From Candidatus Nitrosocosmicus oleophilus (GTDB lineage: Archaea > Thermoproteota > Nitrososphaeria > Nitrososphaerales > Nitrososphaeraceae): a stretch of 64,000 bases of DNA. Of the stretch, positions 27,490 to 35,732 are shown piece after piece; position 1 is the first letter of the stretch; each line of letters starts with the position of its first letter. Under the pieces are notes generated by a model. The model searched no databases, was not told the DNA's origin, and saw nothing but the letters and a program-made list of their open reading frames with translations. The stretch is from positions 3,188,587 through 3,252,586 of the forward strand of contig NZ_CP012850.1 of the NCBI RefSeq assembly GCF_000802205.1. The letters are read 5' to 3'. The translations under genes were made by a program, and so were the position numbers.

Positions 27490-28335
27490 ATGAAAAATAA
27501 ATTAGAGATAAAAATAATTTTATCGCTATGTTTTGTAACAATAATCACTGCGGTAACTGCAGTACCCCTCCAATCTGCACATGCCTTCTCTTGGCCTTGT
27601 ATCGACAGAAGCGACGGTAAGGCTCCTATCGCCGTGTCTGATGACAATGTCTACGTTGCATGGTGGGGAAATACTACCGGAAATTATGAGGTAATGTTCA
27701 AGGCATCTAATGATGGCGGTAAGACCTTTGGTGATAAGATTAGCCTGAGTAACTCTACGAATGGAACTTCAGTAGAAGCAGATGTAGCTGCATTTGGCAA
27801 TAATGTTTACATTACTTACGCAGACAACAAGACAGGAGATGCCGATGCTTATATTAGGACATCTAATGATAATGGAAAAACATTTGGTCCTGAATTCAAA
27901 TTGACAAACAATTCTGACTCCAGTCTCACATCTTCATCACTCCCTCAAGGAATGAAGTCGTATGATAACGTCAAAACTTCCCCATATGAACTCAAGGTCG
28001 CCGCTGAGGGCGACAATGTCTATGTAATTGCTACTGGAGGTGACAAAAACGATACGACCTATCAGCCTGATGTATTCATAAGAGTATCAAATGACAGTGG
28101 AAAAACATTTGGTAAAGATATCAACTTGAGTGAATCAAAGGGGATTGTATCAGAGCGCACAGAAATTGGTGTATTAGGTGATAAAGTATTCGTTACTTGG
28201 TGGGATAAAGGCTCTGATGGGACAGACACGCCATTATTGAGAATAAGTGACGACAGAGGACAAACATTTGGTGACATCATAGATCTTTCAGCGAATGCTA
28301 CAGACTCCAACACAACAAATACAACGTCCTCCTAA
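27490..28335 (+). CDS. Secreted Asp-box (sialidase-like) beta-propeller protein
   Basis: 281 residues. Signal peptide about 1-34 (ending near AHAFS). Four Asp-box turns are seen: SNDGGKTFG, SNDNGKTFG, SNDSGKTFG and SDDRGQTFG, each preceded by a strand of the VYVAWWG/VFVTWWD type. Asp-boxes are structural turns of sialidase-like propellers; catalytic Arg/Tyr residues of true sialidases cannot be identified, so this is more likely a binding or structural exoprotein. Related to the shorter 13199-13681 product. A T7 tract follows the stop. Confidence 0.78.
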   Translation: MKNKLEIKIILSLCFVTIITAVTAVPLQSAHAFSWPCIDRSDGKAPIAVSDDNVYVAWWGNTTGNYEVMFKASNDGGKTFGDKISLSNSTNGTSVEADVAAFGNNVYITYADNKTGDADAYIRTSNDNGKTFGPEFKLTNNSDSSLTSSSLPQGMKSYDNVKTSPYELKVAAEGDNVYVIATGGDKNDTTYQPDVFIRVSNDSGKTFGKDINLSESKGIVSERTEIGVLGDKVFVTWWDKGSDGTDTPLLRISDDRGQTFGDIIDLSANATDSNTTNTTSS

Positions 28336-28342
28336 TTTTTTT
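28336..28342 (+). terminator. Poly-T terminator
   Basis: T7 immediately after the TAA of the Asp-box protein, the usual archaeal termination signal. Confidence 0.45.
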
Positions 28343-28540
28343 AATTTGTTCTTAATATAGAATAGAAAAAAGACAGTAAAATGTGATATAAACTATCACT
28401 TTCGACTTTAATATTTTATATTCACATAACAAATGAAATTTTCAATCAATAACAACATTATTCTGTTCTGAAATCAATGTTTTTGCAAGGACGATTGTCA
28501 TTAGACAGCTTAAATAGTATCCAATATAAATCAGAATAAC

Positions 28541-29341
28541 TTGGTCATTAAATCCTCAACATTATCGATATCCATATCTGTTTCAGTTTCATTTATTATT
28601 ATCATGATATTTGTTTTATCCTTAACAAATGGTGAGAACAAATTTTGGAATATTTCCGCCTTAACAGAAACACCTGAATTTGACCTAACCACTCAAGACA
28701 ATAATAGTAATATTAAAAATATTACAAAAGAGAATAATTTCTCTTTATCTTTACCCTCAGTCTCATACTCTAACTCAACTTATGGAATAAAAATAGATTA
28801 TCCATCAGATTGGACAATAAAGGAGGGAGGAGCAGCAACAATTTTTCATAATCAGAGTAAATCACTTAATGTTGTAGCTGAAATCTTAGCTCCTATTCAG
28901 AGTGATTACTATAATCCCAAAATAGGAGCTTCTCACAATAGTATCCGATTAGTTGTTGAAGATTATGACACCTTTGGAGATTTCACAAATAATAATATCT
29001 TTAAATATATGGAAAAAAATGATCCTGAAGCAGACAACAAAAATAAACTTTTGACTGTAGCCACTAAGAGAATAGGTGCAATAGGGATTTATTGTCATAA
29101 TTTTGACCTTAAAAGTTGGAATCAGAATGCAACTTTAGCAGGTAACCCCGCTCATCAAATATTCTTAGACTATAGTTACGACAAAAACAGCAAAGACGCT
29201 ACAGAAATTTGGACCATAAAGGATGATAAAATTTACATTATTGAGTTTGTGGCTCAAGACAAGTACTATGAGTTATACTTGCCAGTTGTAAACGAAATTA
29301 TTAACTCATTTCAGATTACGAACTCTACTAGTAAAGGCTGA
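28541..29341 (+). CDS. PsbP-like exported protein
   Basis: 266 residues from TTG. A hydrophobic anchor (about 8-30), a Thr/Asn-rich linker, then a domain starting YSNSTYGIKIDYPSDWTIKE, the typical entry of the PsbP/MOG1-like fold. It continues with VAEILAP, HNSIRLVVEDY, AGNPAHQIFLDYSY and IYIIEFVAQDKYYELYLPVV. PsbP-like domains are common in Nitrososphaeria as lipoprotein-type envelope proteins of unknown function; none has a proven role in photosynthesis-like chemistry there. Stands 205 bases after the Asp-box gene on the same strand. Confidence 0.78.
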   Translation: MVIKSSTLSISISVSVSFIIIMIFVLSLTNGENKFWNISALTETPEFDLTTQDNNSNIKNITKENNFSLSLPSVSYSNSTYGIKIDYPSDWTIKEGGAATIFHNQSKSLNVVAEILAPIQSDYYNPKIGASHNSIRLVVEDYDTFGDFTNNNIFKYMEKNDPEADNKNKLLTVATKRIGAIGIYCHNFDLKSWNQNATLAGNPAHQIFLDYSYDKNSKDATEIWTIKDDKIYIIEFVAQDKYYELYLPVVNEIINSFQITNSTSKG

Positions 29342-29837
29342 TTAGCACTCAGAAGAATCTAGTTCATACCCTTTGCTTGCCGATTGTCGTATCAATATTA
29401 ATATTGATATTGATTCTGTGTGCTGTAATTCGAGTTTTGGTTTCATAGTATCTTTTACGATAAAAATGTTACATTACCAATATTGAAATTTTTTACTCTC
29501 TAACAGTAATCATACATTTTTTGTCAATCATGGGATTGTATCATGATATGTATTGAATGGAATAAGGATAAAACATTCTAAAAATCTTGATTACCTTGAC
29601 AGTCTTTTGAATGCATTAGTGGCTTACAAACTATGGAATTGATGTTATTTGATAAAGATATATTAAAATGATATTATCTTTTGATTCTCATACTTTTCCT
29701 CAGCATATATACGAGTTGCTTTGACACTCAAATTTGGCATATCAATTTTTCGAAAAAAAATAGGCACCCTCTTAGAGTAGGTCGTTTATCTGCAAGACGA
29801 GACGAGACGAAAAGGGAGTTATTTACAATAACTAAAT
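29342..29837. other. Intergenic stretch between convergent genes
   Basis: About 500 bases. Apart from the palindrome at 29391-29408 and a GACGAGACGAGACGA tandem near 29796 nothing stands out. Confidence 0.4.
29391..29408. repeat. Perfect 18-base palindrome
   Basis: ATCAATATTAATATTGAT, 50 bases after the PsbP-like stop, followed by further ATTGAT copies. It could be a binding site or part of a transcript end; function unknown. Confidence 0.4.
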
Positions 29838-31811
29838 TTATGTGGAAATAAATTCAGCTGCTATAATGTGTTTACATTTTACTTGCCTGTAAATAAAGTC
29901 ATTACAAGTACAACTCTGTTCCTCCAAGTTTACAAGATAATTTTTTTCTTTATCCATAGAACTCCTTACCTTGTAAATTCTCCTACTAGATCCTAAAGAT
30001 TCGTTATCGAGTTTTGAGTTATTCTTTTCTTTTTTAACAATTGGTTTGAAATGCTCTTCAACTATTAGAGATGCTTCATTAAGAGTTGACTCTACAATAT
30101 CATATGCTTTGTGAATTCTATTCTCATAATTTTCTTTTTTAACGTTCTTTTTCTTAGATACCTTTTTTGACCCTTTCTTTGTCTTGTTTGATAAAGGGGT
30201 AATTGATAGTGTTTTCTGTGATAATAAAGAAGATTTTAGAGTGGGAGGTGGAGGTGGAGGTGGAAGTGAAGTTGCCGCTCTTTTCATCTCCATGCTCTTT
30301 GAGATGGTCTTAAGGTTTTGTTTCTTGACAACTTTAATCCCTTCATTTTCAATTGTTATGGCCTTATTTACTACTTCGATCACATGGTCATCTTTTGTAT
30401 CAGGAACATATACTACATATATCAATGCAATATTCTTGCCCTCATATTTTCGAAGCACTCGGCCTATTCTTTGGACTATTTGGTTTATGTTAGATGTTGT
30501 AGCCAAAATGATCTCTATCCTAACTTGAGGAACATCATAACCGATTTCTAAAGTATGCACGGATAAGAGTACGTTAAAAGTAGTACCCCAGGAATTTAGA
30601 ATCTTTTGTCGATCTATTGTTTTGACTTTAGCATCAATAATCTTCGATTCTACTCCCCCTTCTTTCAAAATATCCCTCAACTTTTCAATGGATTCTATTG
30701 TCTCACTAAATACCATAATTTTTTCATCTGGAAATTTATTTTGAATTATGTTTGCTGCTGCGGATAATTTATTATCAGCATAGCTTAACAACAACTTTCT
30801 CTTTCGAATGTTTGCAAACCATGCTTTTGCCATTCCACTTGCAAATCCACCTTTTTTCAAAAGATCAGTCATTGAACTGACATCATATCTTTTGAATCTA
30901 TTTGAAATATTCTTTATTTTCGCGGAATAGACATTGTATTCTTTTATTTCATTTTCTGTCAGAGAAACTTTTATTGGAATTACTACGGGTTTAGCTAGTC
31001 TTTTATCTTTTACTGCCTTCTCAATTGAATATCTTTTTACTGGCGGTAATATTGCAAGTATAGTGCTGTTTTTAAAATCTCTCTCATCTAACGTGGCAGT
31101 AAGACCTAAGATTGCCTTTTTTGAGTCTTCGATTACAATATCAAAAATTTTAATAAATGACTTTGAAGTGTCTCTTATCAAATGCACTTCATCAAATATC
31201 ACCATATTAGAACGTCGAACTAGTAGTGGATTTCTTAATACACTATGGTAAGTGCATATCATTATTTCCTTTTTTTCTTTGCGTTCTCCAAAATACACCC
31301 CAACTTTCTCTTTAGGGATGCCATATGAAATTAATCTATTAAGAGTTTGATCTAATAGGGATATCCGGGGTACCAAAAACAAAATATTGAAAAAAGAAAA
31401 AGACGGTGTATCTTTTTTGCTAATGGGCTCTGCAGTAGTTTCAAACTGTTTAGAAACAGAAGTGGTATTTTTATCATCATTTGATATCAAATCGGTGGAG
31501 TACTCTTCATCCATTTTTGATGACGATCCTCTCCTTTTGTGCGAGAGGAGTTGACCCACTAATCTTCTGGCACATTCAAATGCGATTTCAGTTTTCCCTG
31601 TTCCTGTACTGTAGAGGATAGTTCCCCTATTGTTATTTTCCATCCAGGCGTTGACTGCTGCTAACTGATCATCCTTTAAACTGAAAGGAAACTTTAACGA
31701 CGAAATAGATGGTAAAAAAGTTTGTGTAGGTGGTGGGATAACTGTATTTATTTTCGATTCCCCATCTATGATTTTTGAATCCTTTTTATTGTGATTAGGG
31801 CTATGTTTCAT
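29838..31811 (-). CDS. Superfamily 2 helicase (XPB/ComFA-like) fused to a SWIM zinc finger
   Basis: 657 residues. Helicase motifs: Q-like start PFSLKDDQLAAVNAW, Walker A STGTGKT (about 68-74), DEVH box (207-210), GLTATLDERD (motif III region), and the second RecA domain with MVFSETIESIEKLRD, VHTLEIGYDVPQ and QRIGRVLRK (motif VI, about 447-455). A variable charged insert (about 90-138) and a Pro8 run (about 508-515) are low-complexity. The C-terminus carries CxCx...CKH (SCTCNDFIYRQVKCKHIIAA, about 634-653), a SWIM domain that binds DNA or protein. Probable DNA repair, replication or defence translocase. A primase-like gene lies 388 bases upstream on the same strand. Confidence 0.88.
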   Translation of the reverse strand: MKHSPNHNKKDSKIIDGESKINTVIPPPTQTFLPSISSLKFPFSLKDDQLAAVNAWMENNNRGTILYSTGTGKTEIAFECARRLVGQLLSHKRRGSSSKMDEEYSTDLISNDDKNTTSVSKQFETTAEPISKKDTPSFSFFNILFLVPRISLLDQTLNRLISYGIPKEKVGVYFGERKEKKEIMICTYHSVLRNPLLVRRSNMVIFDEVHLIRDTSKSFIKIFDIVIEDSKKAILGLTATLDERDFKNSTILAILPPVKRYSIEKAVKDKRLAKPVVIPIKVSLTENEIKEYNVYSAKIKNISNRFKRYDVSSMTDLLKKGGFASGMAKAWFANIRKRKLLLSYADNKLSAAANIIQNKFPDEKIMVFSETIESIEKLRDILKEGGVESKIIDAKVKTIDRQKILNSWGTTFNVLLSVHTLEIGYDVPQVRIEIILATTSNINQIVQRIGRVLRKYEGKNIALIYVVYVPDTKDDHVIEVVNKAITIENEGIKVVKKQNLKTISKSMEMKRAATSLPPPPPPPTLKSSLLSQKTLSITPLSNKTKKGSKKVSKKKNVKKENYENRIHKAYDIVESTLNEASLIVEEHFKPIVKKEKNNSKLDNESLGSSRRIYKVRSSMDKEKNYLVNLEEQSCTCNDFIYRQVKCKHIIAAEFIST

Positions 31812-32199
31812 GGCTAAAGATGCGTAGTATAACGTATAGTCCTAAATAGATCATTATTTTATTTTGCCACTTTTTATAGCGACAATTTGATTAATATACT
31901 TTTACGAGGAGTAGAATTAATCTCGAAATAAAGTATATGGAGAGTTTAGGAGAAGACAAAAGCCTAGATGAATCTTGAAAAGTGAAATAAGAAGAGAAAG
32001 AGTAAGATCACTTTACTATTTTTAATAACATGGATTCAGTCTCTAAGAGAAAGCTAAATCTCACGATCTAAATAATGGAATTAGGAAAGCATAAAGAGGA
32101 TTAGAAATGATATGGAGAGTTTGTCACTCCTATTATAAATATTCATGAATTTTTTTGCTAAAATGTTTTTTCCTTTTTCTTCTTAAAATCTTGTTTATT
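31812..32199. other. Spacer between primase-like and helicase genes
   Basis: About 390 bases. A repeated word TATGGAGAGTTT (near 31936 and 32110) is visible. No gene-like frame longer than about 13 codons. Confidence 0.4.
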
Positions 32200-32940
32200 T
32201 CATTGCTGGCCCAGCCAAACCTTAAACTCTTGTATTATTGGTTTTACTTCAATCAGATTTCCATCCCATTCTTGGAGGATTTTAACCCGCGATTCTTCTA
32301 GACCCATTCCTTTACTCAAACTATCCATATTGTAAGTATCCGGGATTCTGACCATACTGTTTGAAAATCTGTGCTGATGTGAAAGATCAGACTTTCCGCC
32401 TGTCAAATATCTCTCCGCAAATTGCATAAAAACTTCTGACATATAGTAATCATGGTATCGACTATTCGATGAAAATAGATTCTGAAATCTGTTTTTAGAA
32501 AATTCAAATTCAGTTTCTAGAATCGGAACCTGTACCGGTAAATAAATGTGATATCCACTACCGGTCCATAACACGGTAGGTTGGCCGTGGATTTCTTCTT
32601 TTATTTGCATTAGAGTTTGTTTTAAGATATAATTGAGTTTTCTAATTGGGTAGACGCAAGTTTTACAAAGTGAAAGATCCAGATCTATGAGAATAAAATT
32701 GGGTGATTGAATAAGCATTCCGTTAATTTCTATAATTTCAGGATAGGCATTTATCAGGCATTCTTTATAATCTGCTTCTCTGCATCTTTGTGATATCTCA
32801 TCTTTTGAATTGATTGACATGTGACCTCTCGAAGTCAAGGTCATCATTTTGCGTGGATACATACTGCTAGTGGTACTTTTGAAATGGGATAGAATAAAAT
32901 CAATTGAATTTATATTTATGATTTGTCTCCTCCCCTCCAG
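32200..32940 (-). CDS. Short archaeo-eukaryotic primase-like protein, non-standard start
   Basis: From ATG at 32862 the product is 220 residues, but homology with the 389-residue relative continues upstream: SIDFILSHF before that ATG matches PIDFILSHF there. The frame is open to CTG at 32938-32940, two codons after an in-frame TAA, and contains no ATG, GTG or TTG. An ATA at 32917-32919 is well spaced behind GGAGGGGAGGAG. AEP motifs are intact: FILIDLDL, GSGYHIYLPV and VRIPDTYN. It ends where the relative's linker begins, so the PriX-like domain is absent. Either initiation is non-canonical or the N-terminus has been lost. Confidence 0.68.
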   Translation of the reverse strand: MEGRRQIININSIDFILSHFKSTTSSMYPRKMMTLTSRGHMSINSKDEISQRCREADYKECLINAYPEIIEINGMLIQSPNFILIDLDLSLCKTCVYPIRKLNYILKQTLMQIKEEIHGQPTVLWTGSGYHIYLPVQVPILETEFEFSKNRFQNLFSSNSRYHDYYMSEVFMQFAERYLTGGKSDLSHQHRFSNSMVRIPDTYNMDSLSKGMGLEESRVKILQEWDGNLIEVKPIIQEFKVWLGQQ

Positions 32941-33620
32941 CCTTTATATTTTAGAGTTATTGGTAATAAAATACATTGGTAGGTTAATTATTCTTGTTAA
33001 ACCATATTAGTTCTTACTCAAGCCAATAAGTTGCCTCATTCTCGAATTCTTGTCCCAAAAGTAAACCTAATAAATAAATTTTTGTTAATTATAGAATAGA
33101 TTAAAGAGAAAGGTAACTTTTAGATCAAGTCTATACCCAAGTCTACATCTTTGGTTTTAAATCCCAGTCAAACAAATAATACACAGAGAAGATTTGAGAA
33201 TAAAATTCATTTTCTATTTTTGTTTATAGTCTTTACTTCGAAAATCTTCGAATCCTCAAATCCATTAAAAATTGGTTTGATTCCTTTTCCAACTATCATA
33301 GGACATAGGAACATAACATACTGAACACTTACTAGATGATAGGTTACCTCAAGACCAACCAAATCTGTCCAAATGAAACATCACATAGCCTAGAATTAAC
33401 ATCGGATATAGTTCATGTTCATCTAAAAACATTTACAGGACATCAGCTTCAAAAATATCTAAATATTATCATATTCTATTATTCTGTTTAAAATAAGAAT
33501 ATGATATAAATACTATTTTAGGTATACAAAGTCAACATAAACTTTGATACGATAAGATTTTCGTAGGAATGGGATGTAATAGATGGATGTAATGTGTTCT
33601 GCTACCGTCTCTTCCCATTT
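32941..33620. other. Intergenic stretch, nothing recognised
   Basis: About 680 AT-rich bases. No gene-like frame or RNA gene recognised. Confidence 0.4.
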
Positions 33621-33833
33621 CTATGTTTGAGGTTCTAAATAGTCTATTAGCTCTTGGTTTTCAAATTTAGTTACAGATACGTTAAGAGTAAGATTATTTT
33701 CAACTATACTTACCACCTTTCCACTTGTTCTTTTCATCATTTGAAGATAAAAAAAGAATTTCGAGTTTGCAAGGCAGAAATATACGAATTCAGCAATTTT
33801 TATTGCTATTTTTGTAGGTTCAATTTTTGACAA
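33621..33833 (-). CDS. Hypothetical 70-residue protein
   Basis: A short frame with an aromatic N-terminal half (FVYFCLANSKFFFYLQ) and a beta-like C-terminal half (GKVVSIVENNLTLNVSVTKF). No domain recognised and no clear promoter; it may be chance. Confidence 0.3.
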   Translation of the reverse strand: MSKIEPTKIAIKIAEFVYFCLANSKFFFYLQMMKRTSGKVVSIVENNLTLNVSVTKFENQELIDYLEPQT

Positions 33834-33934
33834 CCTTATTAATCAAAGTCCTTTGAATAGTAACAAACGGTCAAATTTATAATGAGAGTAAACTCCCATA
33901 ATACAAGCCCAGATTAGACTGGTCGTGGAAACCT

Positions 33935-34027
33935 AAAGTAAAAATTTTTATCGCTATGAGTTTAGATGGTTTCATGTCAAGAATAAATGGAAGTCTAGAT
34001 TGGCTAAATAAATCTAATTCAAAGTAA
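33935..34027 (+). pseudogene. Remnant of a dihydrofolate reductase/RibD-type gene
   Basis: A 30-codon stretch reads KVKIFIAMSLDGFMSRINGS followed by LDWLNKSNSK and TAA. This is the characteristic N-terminal strand and loop of the DHFR/RibD-C family (IAMSLDGFIA..DGSLDWL). There is no start codon in frame before Met and nothing of the other about 150 residues follows. A truncated relic of a reductase gene. Confidence 0.7.
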
Positions 34028-34177
34028 TTTAAGCTGTGGATTTTGGTATTTCACATTCTTTTAGTTAATAGTTGCCAATTCCACCTACCGAAGTACCGAC
34101 CCAATCCCTAAATTAATTGCAAAATTAAGCATTGTAATCAATTCCCAAGCAGTTTCCAATAAAGAAATAATATTAAT

Positions 34178-34197
34178 AATACAAGTACGATTGTATT
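34178..34197. repeat. Inverted repeat just before the GNAT gene
   Basis: AATACAA, 6 bases, TTGTATT, ending 12 bases before the ATG at 34209. The position overlaps the expected transcription start, so it could be an operator. Confidence 0.4.
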
Positions 34198-34208
34198 AGA
34201 GAATATTT

Positions 34209-35189
34209 ATGAATGTCAATGTGAGAAATTTGAGAGAAGATGACCTTGATGATGCAGACACTATACTCAGACTCTCATTTGGTACCTTTATGGGTCTAGA
34301 TGATCCCATGTCCTTTTTTGGCGACTCAGATTTTGTTAGATCTAGATATACCACAGACCCAAATTCTGCGTTTGCAATAGAGATTGATGGGAACCTGGTC
34401 GGGTCAAATTTTGTTACTGACTGGGGTAGCGTTGGGTTTTTTGGTCCCCTATCAATCCATCCGACCTATTGGAACAAAGGGATTGCCAAGCATTTGATTA
34501 TCCCTGTATTAGAACGATTAGCAAAACTTGAAATCCAGTACGCAGGATTGTTTACGTTTGCTCAAAGCCCAAAACATGTTTATTTGTATCAAAAATATGA
34601 TTTTTGGCCAAGATTTCTAACATCCATAATGACTAAAACAATTACTGAAAAAAATGACGAGAAGAGATTAGAATTATCTCAGAAACATGAAAAGCCTCAT
34701 GATGTCAGGTTTACTGAAATACGAAATGATGTAAAGTCATTAGTTTTAGATGACTGTAAATATCTTACCAATGGTATTTTTCCAGGACTAGATTTGCAAA
34801 AAGAAATACTTGCTGTTGACAGTCAAAAGTTAGGTGACACAATATTACTTTATGATCCTTCTGGAAACAAGTTAACTGGAATTGCGATATGTCACTACGG
34901 CAAGGGGACGGAGGCAGGCAGCAATGTTTGTTATATCAAGTTTGCAGCTATATCAACAAATAATAATTCTCACTCAAATTTTGTTCGAATGTTAAATTCT
35001 GTAGAATCGATGGCATTAGAAAAAGGTATATATAAAATTACTGCCGGTAGTAACATGGAACGACACTTGGCCTACAAAGCGATGATCAACTATGGTTTCA
35101 AATCAGAGTTCCAAGGAGTATCCATGCACAAAGGAAACAAACAAGGATACAATACTCCTTCCACTTTTATAATTGATGATTGGCGATAG
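34209..35189 (+). CDS. GNAT-family N-acetyltransferase
   Basis: 326 residues. The N-terminal GNAT domain (about 1-140) has VRNLREDDLDDADTILRLSF, AFAIEIDGNLVGSNFVTDWG, and the acetyl-CoA loop PLSIHPTYWNKGIAKHLI, then AGLFTFAQSPKHVYLYQKYDF. A second half (about 170-320), ending VESMALEKGIYKITAGSNMERHLAYKAMINYGF, looks like a second, degenerate GNAT fold, a known two-domain layout. Substrate unknown. Single gene. Confidence 0.82.
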   Translation: MNVNVRNLREDDLDDADTILRLSFGTFMGLDDPMSFFGDSDFVRSRYTTDPNSAFAIEIDGNLVGSNFVTDWGSVGFFGPLSIHPTYWNKGIAKHLIIPVLERLAKLEIQYAGLFTFAQSPKHVYLYQKYDFWPRFLTSIMTKTITEKNDEKRLELSQKHEKPHDVRFTEIRNDVKSLVLDDCKYLTNGIFPGLDLQKEILAVDSQKLGDTILLYDPSGNKLTGIAICHYGKGTEAGSNVCYIKFAAISTNNNSHSNFVRMLNSVESMALEKGIYKITAGSNMERHLAYKAMINYGFKSEFQGVSMHKGNKQGYNTPSTFIIDDWR

Positions 35190-35732
35190 GAGTCAAATGC
35201 TAGGTCTATACCCTGGGTTGATATACATAGCAACCTATATTTCAACATAATAAATCCAACTCATTATTTCATCTATCTGACTCAGATTTTTCATTCAGTT
35301 TCATGAAGGGATAAAGTTTTAGATCTAATCTGTTATCTTGAGGTAATTGTCTCAAACCTCGCTTTATTATGATAAATTATGATTTGGGTTTGAAAATAAT
35401 TCCAATCAATAATGAAAATCTGAAATCGATCATATCGTTCTACTAATCATGATGACAAATACTTTTTTTGTGAATCTATGATTATGTGAAAAATAAAAGG
35501 TTTAGTACTGTCAAATCAAGGGAAGAAGGACCAAGAGTAAGTACATACATTACTGAATCCTTTGTTATGAGTATGGTTTCTATTCGCTTTTTTTTAAGAC
35601 ATGCATCTCGTTTTTCATTCAAAAGAGTATTGATTTGTATTGAGCGCCTTTAGTATCATACAATCTTCTATTTCAATAGAATTCATCAATGGTAGGTAAA
35701 ACTTACATATCTCCAAGTAACACATCATAGAA
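35190..35732. other. Intergenic stretch, nothing recognised
   Basis: About 540 AT-rich bases between two plus-strand genes. Confidence 0.4.
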
